Positions 48,701 through 57,215 of a stretch of 64,000 bases of DNA are shown here, piece by piece. A program made the translations under genes and the position numbers. This DNA comes from MGIIa-K1 sp964577145. Its GTDB lineage: Archaea > Thermoplasmatota > Poseidoniia > Poseidoniales > Poseidoniaceae. Each line of letters begins with the position of its first letter. Positions within the stretch are counted from its first letter, which is position 1. The notes beneath the pieces were generated by a model that saw nothing but the letters and a program-made list of their open reading frames with translations, ran no database searches and was not told the DNA's origin. The stretch spans positions 1-64,000 of the forward strand of contig CAZNXM010000006.1 in assembly GCA_964577145.1 (NCBI GenBank), read 5' to 3'.

Positions 48701-51700
48701 CGCATCTTGGGTGAAGGTGAATTCTTCCAAGGAGATATTGTCGAATGCAATACCACGAACGCCATCATTCTGGCCATTATGGCCATCATCGTTCGACTGG
48801 AATTCAAAGTTGAGGTCAACTGTTGAACCAGCTAGACTTAGGCACTCAGGACCCCAATTATTGGAATCTATGTCTGAGTTGTTAAACATGTATAGATGAG
48901 TTAAGTCGATACTACGTGACTTGACAAGACCATCGCTATTGTAGAAGATTTCCCAGTTTCCTGTTCCACCATTTACATTGCGTGAATCACCGATTAAGTC
49001 TACTTCTATTCCATCAATCTGTGTTTCATTCTCGTCGATGAAACCATCACCGTTCTCATCGACTAAGCATGTTCCATCCTCGTTGTAATCGTTCCATTGT
49101 CCCCAAAGAACTCCAGAGTAATCGGTTCCTCCTCGGTTCCAATCAGCGGTCAATGCAGCATAATCGCCAACATTGTACGCATCTCCATCAGCATCAATTT
49201 CGAACCAAGTCTCAGCGAAGTATTCGAAGTTTAGCGCAACGAAGTCTCCAGACATATTGTTCAAATCAATATCGGGGATTGTTAGGGTCTCATTCTCCCA
49301 CACGTCACCGAAACTGTTCGGAGTATCACATGGGTTTCCAAACCAATAGGAGTGTGAGCCGAATAATACCTCGGGGCAGGTAGAATCGTCTACGATTCCG
49401 CCATTTCCATTATTGTCATCAGTGTAGCGGAATCCAGAAGATCCTCCCTCAAACATCTCATCGCAAACAACTAGTGGCGAGCCACAGTAGATGTCTGCAG
49501 GAAGTGCGCTGTAAACCGATGCTTCAACATCGAATGAAACATTGGTGTTTCCAAAGTGTTCGACTTGAACCTCGATTGGGAATATTCCCTCAGCGTATAG
49601 CCCACCAGGATTGAATGATTCGATTTCATTAACTCCAGGGTCAAAGATGTTGAATGCAGTGATGTATCCCACAATCTCATCATTTGCCGGCTGCTCATCC
49701 TGACCATAATTCAAGGTAGCTGAAATTCGGTAAGTGGTTCCGTTGACGAAGTCAGCAGTAATCGAAGATGTGTATTCATCATTTGGTGCGAGGTTGTTCA
49801 TGTTGATGTTGGACTGCTTGGTCTGTACATTGCTTGTGAATGCAGTATTTTGCTTCCAAATTGAAATGTTATCGAGAGCGAAACCATCTCGACCTGTCCA
49901 ACGAGATTCTTCATCATTGGAGTTAGATCCTTCCCAACCCGACTTGAAGCGGAAACGAATATCGACAGTCTTGCCTGCGAAAGTGGAGAGGTCGAATGCA
50001 CCAAGGTCATCCTCAGTGAAGTTGCCCCATCCATAGTTGGTTCCTGCTGAATAGACACCATAGTAGGAAATCGATTCAGCATATCCACCCTGTTGAAGAT
50101 TGAATACTCGGTCAGCATCATATCCGCCCCATATACTCTCTCCAGAAGCGCATTGTCCAGAGAAGTACGCTTCATTTGGACAGCCAATGGTAACCCAACC
50201 ATAGTCTTCATCGAAAACCTCGATGATTGCCATGTCATCCCAAATGTCTGCAAGGATATATTGTCCAGATTGGTCCTGTATGAATGTAGATGCATATCCA
50301 AGATGACGGAAAATCTCCATACTCATCCAAGCACGGTCAGCGCCGGTTAAATCTACATCTTCTAGAATCATTGCTTCATCCCAATTTGCACCATAACCAG
50401 ACCATTCCGAGCCAGAACTATTTGTTTCATAGGTTCCAGACCACATGTAATCAGTTGGATTATTGGTATTAGCATTCTGTGCTGGCGCGTTATTACCTGA
50501 TGTGTGGCCAGTTGTATGATTGGTCTCTTCCATCCAGTGATGGTTGCCAAAGTAGGATTCGTATGTCCAGGTACATCCAGAGGTGCAACCTGTCTTGACC
50601 TCAGAATTATCCCAGTCCATCTCATAGACTGTGACATTGGTTGAAGCTGCTTCATCGACTTCCTTGATCTCAACATCGAGAGTCGCTTGACCGTTCAGAA
50701 TATCCATTCCAGTATTCTTCACTGTTACCTCAACATCCCTGTTACCTTCTCCTAAAGCACCGACATATGCATCGGTTGGAGAAATATCGATACTAGAAAC
50801 TGCAAGGTCCTTGTTGTCCATTTCGACTACGACAATTCGGTCATAAGAACCGTCCCATCCCCAATTGTCATCCCAAGTGGTCTGATCGTATGCACCATGT
50901 CCTACGACAATATCTGGAGCACTATTTGGCCCACCGATAACCTGTCCTATTACTGCAGTTGTTGGACGCATTGCACCAAAGTATGCCAATGGGCTCATGT
51001 GTCCACCTCCACCATTGGATAAGGTGACCTGAACACTTGTTGGCAAGTTAAGGTAGAAATTGCTTGTAGAGTCGCCTGTAGACGAAGTTGAGTTCGACTG
51101 CTTGAACTTAGCAGCGTGGATGAAATCTGGCTCACCATCACCATTGAGTTCAGCAATTGTTACTTCCCATGCGATATATGGGCCAAAGTACACTGTCTTC
51201 GAAGCACTATAGGTATGAGTTGCTTGATTGATTGTAGCATAAGTTACATTCTCGGTATTGCCGTCATTGATAGCGACTACGTCGATGATTCCATCATTGT
51301 TCATGTCGCCAATGTCCATTCCGCCAAATTCAGGGCCTACTGCGTGGACGTGCATGCCGCTACCACCTGTTGAACTCCATGTCACTGCTGTAGGGAATCC
51401 TTGGGCTGGATTAAGACAATCATATTCGATGACTGTCATGTTATCGGACTTTCCTGGATTTGTTGCTGCTCCAGTTAGGTAATCCACTCCTTCAGAGCGA
51501 ACTAACCAGAGATCTACATCGTCACAATTTCCGTTAACTGGATGAGTTTGACTCGTCTCTCCCCAATCACCTAATTCTAATTCACGATAGGAATTTTGAG
51601 TAGAGTCTCCTAGGCTGGTAAGTTGACCATTTGTGGAAGAAGTAATTGGTCCCATATAGGTGACTACTCGCTGATTCTTAAGGTCAGCAAGTAACTCAAG

Positions 51701-52273
51701 AGTGACGATGTCATCATTACCATCCTCATCCAAATCCGCTACTGCCAGGTCCCACATCCAGACAACATCGAAGCGCTCTCCGACTGTGAATGTATCAACA
51801 CTGCAACCATCGTTCTCGATGATTGTTACGTTACCAGGTTTGTCAACGACTATCGCTCCACTAGAATCTCGCTTTAGTGGTTGGTTGCGTGCATAGATAA
51901 CTATGTCAATAGCGCTGTCACCAGTGAATTCTCCAACTTCTACTTGTTGAGTGTTAGAATGATCTTCGAAGTTTGCATTCATACTGGTATTTGCTGAAGT
52001 CCAAATATCTGACCTGCGCTGGAATTGGCCATTGTCATTCCAAAGAACTGAAATTTTCAAGCTCTGGTCATTCGCAGAAACGATATCTAGGTCGCCATCA
52101 CAATCGAAATCTCCCAACGCTACATCGACAGGATCTGTACCTGTAGAATATTGCCGGGAAGTAGAAGCCGAAGCCATATTCGCAGCAGTTGTCGAAAGCA
52201 ACATCAGAAGGGCAAGTAGAACCGCTCTATTGCGGCCACCATCATTCAAGGTCTTCCAAAGCATCATCATCAC
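45770..52273 (-). CDS. Giant FG-GAP/VCBS-repeat type I membrane protein
   Basis: 2167 residues. The start is one of several adjacent codons (GTG 52273 or ATG 52270-52264). Signal peptide AVLLALLMLLSTTAANMASA. Residues ~40-480: FG-GAP-like calcium loops (VALGDFDCDGDLDIVSAN, LAVADLDEDGNDDIVTL, GGMDIGDMNNDGIIDVVAIN, TIAELNGDGEPDFIHA), expected to form a propeller. Then CARDB-like domains, two MAM/jelly-roll-like domains ending in DNISIWK and DNISLEE, a middle GATase/DUF4350-like segment (LLDMSYTQFDINDWDDYLETG), and Ig/PKD regions. One helix (MIMYASIGVGLLLVVILSLFFVL) is followed by a cytosolic tail ending in MEQYVQQLIAQGYPEETARA, a UBA-like three-helix pattern. Probably a surface adhesin or S-layer partner. 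Whether it is essential is not visible. Confidence 0.88.
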   Translation of the reverse strand: MMMMLWKTLNDGGRNRAVLLALLMLLSTTAANMASASTSRQYSTGTDPVDVALGDFDCDGDLDIVSANDQSLKISVLWNDNGQFQRRSDIWTSANTSMNANFEDHSNTQQVEVGEFTGDSAIDIVIYARNQPLKRDSSGAIVVDKPGNVTIIENDGCSVDTFTVGERFDVVWMWDLAVADLDEDGNDDIVTLELLADLKNQRVVTYMGPITSSTNGQLTSLGDSTQNSYRELELGDWGETSQTHPVNGNCDDVDLWLVRSEGVDYLTGAATNPGKSDNMTVIEYDCLNPAQGFPTAVTWSSTGGSGMHVHAVGPEFGGMDIGDMNNDGIIDVVAINDGNTENVTYATINQATHTYSASKTVYFGPYIAWEVTIAELNGDGEPDFIHAAKFKQSNSTSSTGDSTSNFYLNLPTSVQVTLSNGGGGHMSPLAYFGAMRPTTAVIGQVIGGPNSAPDIVVGHGAYDQTTWDDNWGWDGSYDRIVVVEMDNKDLAVSSIDISPTDAYVGALGEGNRDVEVTVKNTGMDILNGQATLDVEIKEVDEAASTNVTVYEMDWDNSEVKTGCTSGCTWTYESYFGNHHWMEETNHTTGHTSGNNAPAQNANTNNPTDYMWSGTYETNSSGSEWSGYGANWDEAMILEDVDLTGADRAWMSMEIFRHLGYASTFIQDQSGQYILADIWDDMAIIEVFDEDYGWVTIGCPNEAYFSGQCASGESIWGGYDADRVFNLQQGGYAESISYYGVYSAGTNYGWGNFTEDDLGAFDLSTFAGKTVDIRFRFKSGWEGSNSNDEESRWTGRDGFALDNISIWKQNTAFTSNVQTKQSNINMNNLAPNDEYTSSITADFVNGTTYRISATLNYGQDEQPANDEIVGYITAFNIFDPGVNEIESFNPGGLYAEGIFPIEVQVEHFGNTNVSFDVEASVYSALPADIYCGSPLVVCDEMFEGGSSGFRYTDDNNGNGGIVDDSTCPEVLFGSHSYWFGNPCDTPNSFGDVWENETLTIPDIDLNNMSGDFVALNFEYFAETWFEIDADGDAYNVGDYAALTADWNRGGTDYSGVLWGQWNDYNEDGTCLVDENGDGFIDENETQIDGIEVDLIGDSRNVNGGTGNWEIFYNSDGLVKSRSIDLTHLYMFNNSDIDSNNWGPECLSLAGSTVDLNFEFQSNDDGHNGQNDGVRGIAFDNISLEEFTFTQDATYSSTVIDLDAEENRTIAISDHDFVSGVYKIEIETLFDNTTAGTSWYGHQEISVANNLARVIFSVESVDITLGKPDQISCLSDVVLDCVLPIDSVLTHDWGLSATNGVLQGDYTFHMTINDLADGSQVHTTTAGPSQVLGPHERTMVSFTPWNGWQDGHTYNITYHATLPNGDMSGNERFFHAGFADMVDVAILSGDTSRTQSIKEDLVLLDMSYTQFDINDWDDYLETGWLTHYDKVLMPIQDVNTAKPSDAGGKGYYEKLGISSHKTTLKNFMSSGGTVQVHLGTSTDYYEFSSSTGSSLLPFDMDVQPRNTPETRVTYNNMDVADAYHPILDGVDLAAFQGFDQYGTVTEAVLNTKSVAATSIPSACNGYSENGGGFQRLIQSEAEPQDTVLATCSYVDGGMIVTTIDVAGVSERADSATFPLLGNMLSYQVSQYPQGFGTLGNGLDLTINGEVPTLDPSTGGYSYHYMKSDSQVTFGYTTATSEPLSTDWVISGPTDWLGASMASGTDHTDEMSPTSTFCKVDLSSATGCLQGATWDITLYLHDAAGHGRSISVTVMTDDVRADEHRPVADVVIDMREEYQDQIENRGTKTVSDTDWPVNRIHLDEDGEVVIHFDASESSDADALDGNGIDTYEWTVLFDAPYGDDNFDLEGHVFTKPSSSDGAWAYTFQNVTVDASGQTESLIRIELVVFDKAGKSSEKYRMYFSVVPEGFGDEEPVVQIDLSVNGSQVTSDTITISGTVLSGAEQGDVYVEAALSSEAFEQSAVAKYNMQLEGSWAKSDKLGDEDGFDLTLTISDLYTNETSTQEIYLLIYEGDDKRWPVEKYLIIHLPACQGLEVPVEVLAEDPEGRWVWANDACEWEGEYTFNPGDGTFTEPKTEDPTSGDNSDMIMYASIGVGLLLVVILSLFFVLRGGSDEDDTVKDFNATAAAGYGGVAQMDPMEQYVQQLIAQGYPEETARAYAQQYAGHFQQQ

Positions 52274-52391
52274 TCATTTCGCCGACTTCCCCCTCCACTT
52301 TAATCCCTTTGGGGTACTGTCTCTCGCAATTGCGAAATATGGGCTCGCAGTGCAACGAATAAATGAAAAGGCCGTGAACCCAAGGAATCAC

Positions 52392-53039
52392 TTACAATGT
52401 ACGTGAAAGCCATCCCGGAGAGGGGCCCCAACCAGTCTCATCGCCACCATGAACCTTGACGAGTTTTCCTCCTCTAAACAAACTCTCTAACCAGAGTTCT
52501 AGTTCCAAATCTTCTCTATCGCCGAGAAGGTCGGTAGCTGCAAGTTCAATATTCTCGGTAGAAATAGCAGTAATTCCATAGGTTCGAACTACAATTCTGA
52601 GAAGTTCCTTTAGCCAAGCCTCAGCCATTGGGTCTGTGGACATCGGATCCTTTGTTGGAAATGGCTTCTCGAGTTCATCTAATTCATCACGGAGGTCTTC
52701 AGGAGTAGGCCGTTCTGGCCTCTCAAGTCCAACCTCATCTAGCTTAGCGGCGAGGTCTAGTTGACCAATTGGGCGTCGAACGATTGGGATTCTAGATGGA
52801 TCTGGTTCCGGGCCCATATCTTTTGGCTTACCAGATATTTCGATTGAGGAATCATCGGAAAGTCCAGATGATGACAAATTGACGCTATCAACCGCCAAAG
52901 GCATCATCCAACCGACCCCATCGAGGCCGAGTTCTTTCACAAGACTGCGTACCCAGTCCGCTTCGCCCTCAAATAGAACATCTACGTCCTCTTCGGCGGA
53001 ACGAAAGCGATAACGGACATATCCGCGCAGTTCGTGCAT
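52392..53039 (-). CDS. Unknown protein with acidic linker and helical C-terminal domain
   Basis: About 215 residues from ATG 53039 (MHELRGYVRY), GGGG upstream at a normal distance; a TTG at 53069 would extend it. N-terminal ~60 residues are mixed alpha/beta (RGYVRYRFRSAEEDVDVLFE, DWVRSLVKELGLDGVGWM). Residues ~65-140 are a Pro/Asp/Glu-rich linker (EPDPSRIPIVRRPIG, RPERPTPEDLRDELDELEKP). The C-terminus is mostly helical (WLKELLRIVVRTYG, ELELWLESLFRGGKL). No signal peptide or membrane helix, so it should be cytosolic. It sits between two giant surface-protein genes on the same strand and may help one of them, but I recognise no family. Confidence 0.7.
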   Translation of the reverse strand: MHELRGYVRYRFRSAEEDVDVLFEGEADWVRSLVKELGLDGVGWMMPLAVDSVNLSSSGLSDDSSIEISGKPKDMGPEPDPSRIPIVRRPIGQLDLAAKLDEVGLERPERPTPEDLRDELDELEKPFPTKDPMSTDPMAEAWLKELLRIVVRTYGITAISTENIELAATDLLGDREDLELELWLESLFRGGKLVKVHGGDETGWGPSPGWLSRTL

Positions 53040-53078
53040 AATTCGACCCCATAGGTCAAGGGAAATCAAACCACCGGT

Positions 53079-56000
53079 TCAGACCCTTTCGAATTTACCG
53101 TCGGGATGTTGCCACCACCAAACGCCATCAAGCGTTTCATACCATGTGCCATCATCCCTCTGATGATACTGACCGCCACCAGGTAATTCCTCCCAAGAGC
53201 CTAGTATTTGTGGAGCGTCACCGATTGGCTCCACCACTTCCTCAACTGTAGCAATTGAGTCTACAGGTGCTGGTTCAGCAATTTCCATTGGGTCAATTGC
53301 TGGCATTTGCTCGGTTTCAACCGATGGTAACGAAAAGTCAACTTCTTCTTTGTCAAAAATTTCTTCTTCTCTATTACGGAATACAAAGAAGAGGGACCCG
53401 GCAATAATTAGGACCACAGCACCTAGGATGCTAAGGGTAAGTGGAGTGATGATTGATTTTGATCCATCATCGATTGGGTCCTCATTATCGCTTGGCTCAG
53501 GCTCAGGCTCCGGCTCTGGTTCGGGTTCAGCAATTGTGAAGTTATGTGTTCCCTCTTTGAGAGTGAGCCAATAACCTCCTCTATCCTGAGATTCTAGTCG
53601 CCAATCAAGAACATATTCTCCAACATCCATTCCATCCTTAATCGTACATGAGATTTCATCGGTTGCTTGTGAATCCACGATTATCTCATTGCAATCGAAA
53701 TTCGCTGAGGGTTTCGAACTAATGATTCGTACTGTAGTTGGATAATCTCCTGCATTGGTCACCGAACAGTTGGCATCGCTACAGAATGCAATGAGCTCAA
53801 TATTCCACCAAGGCGTTGCATCAACGTCTTGCGAATAATTCTCACATTCATTTGTGCTACATATTTCAAGCGTGACATTATGCGAAGAATTACTCAAATT
53901 CGATAGCGATAAGAGTTCAGAAAGAGTACCATCCACTATGGGAACTACTAGCCAGACTTCATCATCTACTATCCAATTTAGAGTCCCTTCGCCGGTTCTA
54001 AATATTACATCACCAGATAATATGACACTCTCTCCATCAACTATCAAGGATACATTTGTGGAATTTATTACAGGAAGTGGCACTGGGATATCAACCAAAT
54101 CGATTGTGGTATCGACCTCATTAGCAAAATTATCTCTCACATGTATTTTAGCGGTATATGCGCCCGGAGATAGAACGTTTTTGTCCAGTATTGTGTAACC
54201 AATTCCATTGCTGGTTTGCTCAATGATTTCAGTTCCAATATTCTCACCATTAGGCCCGAAAATGATTGCCCAAACACTTACCGTATCTCCTGCTTCTATT
54301 TCCCACTGGACATCTATTCTGACCTCGTCGATAGTCTCGGTTGATGTTGCTGAAAGTATTACTGGAGGGACTCCATCTCTAAGATAGAAACTTGCATCAT
54401 TGCCGTTATGTAATCCATCTTCATCGGCCTCTCCGCCATTTGGCTCCTCGGCAAAGACCTCTACATCCCATGAACCGAGGTCCGCAAATTCAGGTTCCCA
54501 CACTACAGAATATACGGAATCGGATGAATTCCATACCATCTGAAGAGTCTGCGTTGAAGATTCTGAGTCCAGTTCTATTTCGACATTGAGATCGCTTCTA
54601 TCATTAGCATCCTTGACTAAGAAACGAAGATTATCTGGAGTGCTGAAACTACCATTATTTGCTGGTTCGCCATCAACAGTCATTATCGCAAGTTGACTTA
54701 CCGAAGGTAAGGCTGGTAATACCGTAATCGAATCCGCATTTAACTGAGTTACTGAGTTGCCATTTGCATCGGATAACTCTACGCTAATCCACAGAGAATG
54801 TTCGGTACTTGCATCCAATTGGTAAGTTGGAACACTCCCCCAATATCCCTGTATTTGCGAGTTCCAAGCTAATGGAATACTCGTAATATTCACGAGTTCA
54901 GTTGCAGCAGATACTGAAGATGAATGTGCCCACATTTCCCCTTGCAAGTCATCATCTGCAAGATTATCACGTACGATTACTACGATAGTTTCTCCATTTC
55001 TAGCATCAGCATCGTCCACTCCATCGACCTTATGTGAGACCGATTGGATTTGAGGTTCGATATCATCAATCCATACGATGTTCAAATTTTTGAGTTCCAA
55101 TGTTTGATTCCACATCTCACCTTCTGGGTCCCCTTTGACATCAATAGAATATTCATCGAGACATGCTTCTGTAGCAGCGTACCATGAACCACACTGTGAA
55201 ATTGCATGAGTTTCCATTGCCGATGAAAATTCAAGGCTGCCAACAATAGTGTGATGGAAACTGGCATTTGTAATGTTAAATGCGGAAGGATTTGACAAAG
55301 TCAAACTAAAGTTAGAAACCGCCCAATCAATACCTTCAGAGGTTGAATTGTAAACTGTTGGCCATTCGTTTTGAATCACACTCATTGGGATAATTAGGTC
55401 AATTCCCCCAGCAACAACATCTGCTGAGGACCACGAAATTGTGTATCCACTATCGAATGTACCTGTGACATTTCCAGTGAATCCTGGCTCCACATCCATC
55501 CACATTGAAAAATCAGTGACCGCTGTTCCGTTTAATGGAACATCTATCCACAAATCAGCTCCTGTTGCCGTTGGCGAAGAACCACCTTCCTCGAGCCAAC
55601 CAATAGGCATTTGATGTACGAGAGGATCTAGAATGGTTTGACCTTCTAACTCGATACTGAGATTCTCCATGTGTTCAATATTCGTTGAACCCGGCACAAT
55701 AGCGGTTAGAATTGGAGATGCTCCAGCACTCGACCTCTCAAACTCATATAGTAAACTGATATTAGAAAATCGTGGTAATTCCTGATGGGAAAGATTGCCA
55801 TCTAACCACCCAGACCAGTCTATTCCATTCATTGTGTAATTATATTTCATGTCCAATACTGCGCCTGCTGGAACCGACGCAGTTGTATTCAACCATGCCC
55901 TTTCCACAATTTCGTCATCCCCTAATCCTGGGATTAAGAAACTGCCATTATACGCAGTAGTATTACCACTAGAAACAAATCCAGTGAAAGTAGAATATGA

Positions 56001-57170
56001 GGTATTTCCTACAACACTATTTGACCCTGCAATCCCATCTGAACCAGTTCCCAGTTTCAGACCATAGTCGCCACCAGCACCTGCTGAAACATCAACTGTA
56101 CCGGAGTTTGTTATTCCACTTGGAAGAGTCGTCATTGTGATGTATCCGCCAGAGCCGCCTCCACCGCCGTCACCACCATGGTAAAGGAAAAGGGAAGGCC
56201 CAGATGGCCAAACTGCATCTGCACCATCGCCACCATCGCCTCCAGCGGAACTAACGATTCCATTTGAGCCGATTGAGATAGCGTTTGCTTTGAGAATAAT
56301 TGAGCCACCAGAGCCGCCTCCTGCAGCATTACCACCGTTTCCACCATTTGGTGGAGCAGGGCCATTGTCACCTACGCCACCATTCGTTGTAATCGTACCA
56401 TTAATCGTGATTGTGCCTGCAACAATAGTAATCACTGTACCGCCATTACCACCGAGAGTTGTCGCGCCACTAGGATGTGAATTTCCTCCACCGGGGGAGC
56501 CGGGTTCTGTGCCATTTCCATACGATGAGCCACCATTAGTAGAGGAGCCACCGCCATCGCCTCCTGCGCCAACGTGACCTCCACCACCGGCTCCATCGCC
56601 AATCCAACTACTGGATGCGGTCTCTGAACCACCATTACCAAGGTAAGTGTTAACTCGATCACTTCCATCAATGCTAGTAAAAGAATCAATGATTACTTCA
56701 TTTGCATGAATTGTAAGATTTCCAGTTGCAGTAATTGAACCGCAACTAACAATTCCACATGATAATTGTAAGGTATCATATGCATGGAATCCTTGCAGAT
56801 TTGAATTGTTGAATAAATGAAGTTGTGCAGTTCCAGCCGTAGAAGGGCCAACTGTAGATTGATTTAGAATAAGCCCATTTGTCGTTGAAGTCAAATTGGT
56901 TGCATTTCCGATATAAGTAGAATATGTCGCCATATCCATTGTCCAAGATTCGTCAACTATTTCAGGTGATAATTCCCAATCGAATGAAGCTGAATCAGCC
57001 CGGTATCCAGCGTTATGAGGAATGGCTGTTGATTCATTCAAACCTGGGTGAAGCAGCACATCGGTTTGCAAAAATTCGAACTCATCAGCAATTACTGGAT
57101 TTGCAGTGATAATGGGGACTATTGCAGACATTGCCAACAAAAATGCAATCGAAAATGACTTTGTTTTCAT
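53079..57170 (-). CDS. Giant glycine-rich type I membrane protein with W-rich cytosolic tail
   Basis: About 1363 residues from ATG 57170 (MKTKSFSIAFLL); an ATG at 57200 adds ten residues but no signal-like sequence. Signal peptide ~1-28. Residues ~130-380 are a glycine-rich repetitive region (WIGDGAGGGGHVGAGGDGGG, NGGNGGNAAGGGSGGSIILK), with alternating I/V strands typical of a parallel beta-helix or adhesin. Then Ig/PKD-like domains (e.g. SVSHKVDGVDDADARNGETI), a Glu-Pro linker (EPEPEPEPEPSDNEDP), one helix (LTLSILGAVVLIIAGSLFFV), and a ~90-residue tail ending in ELPGGGQYHQRDDGTWYETL and WWWQHPDGKFERV, a Trp-rich WW/SH3-like end. It starts 45 nt after aconitase's stop. Confidence 0.85.
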   Translation of the reverse strand: MKTKSFSIAFLLAMSAIVPIITANPVIADEFEFLQTDVLLHPGLNESTAIPHNAGYRADSASFDWELSPEIVDESWTMDMATYSTYIGNATNLTSTTNGLILNQSTVGPSTAGTAQLHLFNNSNLQGFHAYDTLQLSCGIVSCGSITATGNLTIHANEVIIDSFTSIDGSDRVNTYLGNGGSETASSSWIGDGAGGGGHVGAGGDGGGSSTNGGSSYGNGTEPGSPGGGNSHPSGATTLGGNGGTVITIVAGTITINGTITTNGGVGDNGPAPPNGGNGGNAAGGGSGGSIILKANAISIGSNGIVSSAGGDGGDGADAVWPSGPSLFLYHGGDGGGGGSGGYITMTTLPSGITNSGTVDVSAGAGGDYGLKLGTGSDGIAGSNSVVGNTSYSTFTGFVSSGNTTAYNGSFLIPGLGDDEIVERAWLNTTASVPAGAVLDMKYNYTMNGIDWSGWLDGNLSHQELPRFSNISLLYEFERSSAGASPILTAIVPGSTNIEHMENLSIELEGQTILDPLVHQMPIGWLEEGGSSPTATGADLWIDVPLNGTAVTDFSMWMDVEPGFTGNVTGTFDSGYTISWSSADVVAGGIDLIIPMSVIQNEWPTVYNSTSEGIDWAVSNFSLTLSNPSAFNITNASFHHTIVGSLEFSSAMETHAISQCGSWYAATEACLDEYSIDVKGDPEGEMWNQTLELKNLNIVWIDDIEPQIQSVSHKVDGVDDADARNGETIVVIVRDNLADDDLQGEMWAHSSSVSAATELVNITSIPLAWNSQIQGYWGSVPTYQLDASTEHSLWISVELSDANGNSVTQLNADSITVLPALPSVSQLAIMTVDGEPANNGSFSTPDNLRFLVKDANDRSDLNVEIELDSESSTQTLQMVWNSSDSVYSVVWEPEFADLGSWDVEVFAEEPNGGEADEDGLHNGNDASFYLRDGVPPVILSATSTETIDEVRIDVQWEIEAGDTVSVWAIIFGPNGENIGTEIIEQTSNGIGYTILDKNVLSPGAYTAKIHVRDNFANEVDTTIDLVDIPVPLPVINSTNVSLIVDGESVILSGDVIFRTGEGTLNWIVDDEVWLVVPIVDGTLSELLSLSNLSNSSHNVTLEICSTNECENYSQDVDATPWWNIELIAFCSDANCSVTNAGDYPTTVRIISSKPSANFDCNEIIVDSQATDEISCTIKDGMDVGEYVLDWRLESQDRGGYWLTLKEGTHNFTIAEPEPEPEPEPEPSDNEDPIDDGSKSIITPLTLSILGAVVLIIAGSLFFVFRNREEEIFDKEEVDFSLPSVETEQMPAIDPMEIAEPAPVDSIATVEEVVEPIGDAPQILGSWEELPGGGQYHQRDDGTWYETLDGVWWWQHPDGKFERV

Positions 57171-57215
57171 ACCACTCACAGTGCCCCAAATTATTGACAT
57201 ATTTAGACTACTAAG

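Noticed and set aside
45770..52273. FG-GAP repeats taken as an integrin-like receptor
   Set aside because: Loops are calcium-binding propeller repeats common in secreted prokaryotic proteins; no integrin-specific domains are seen.
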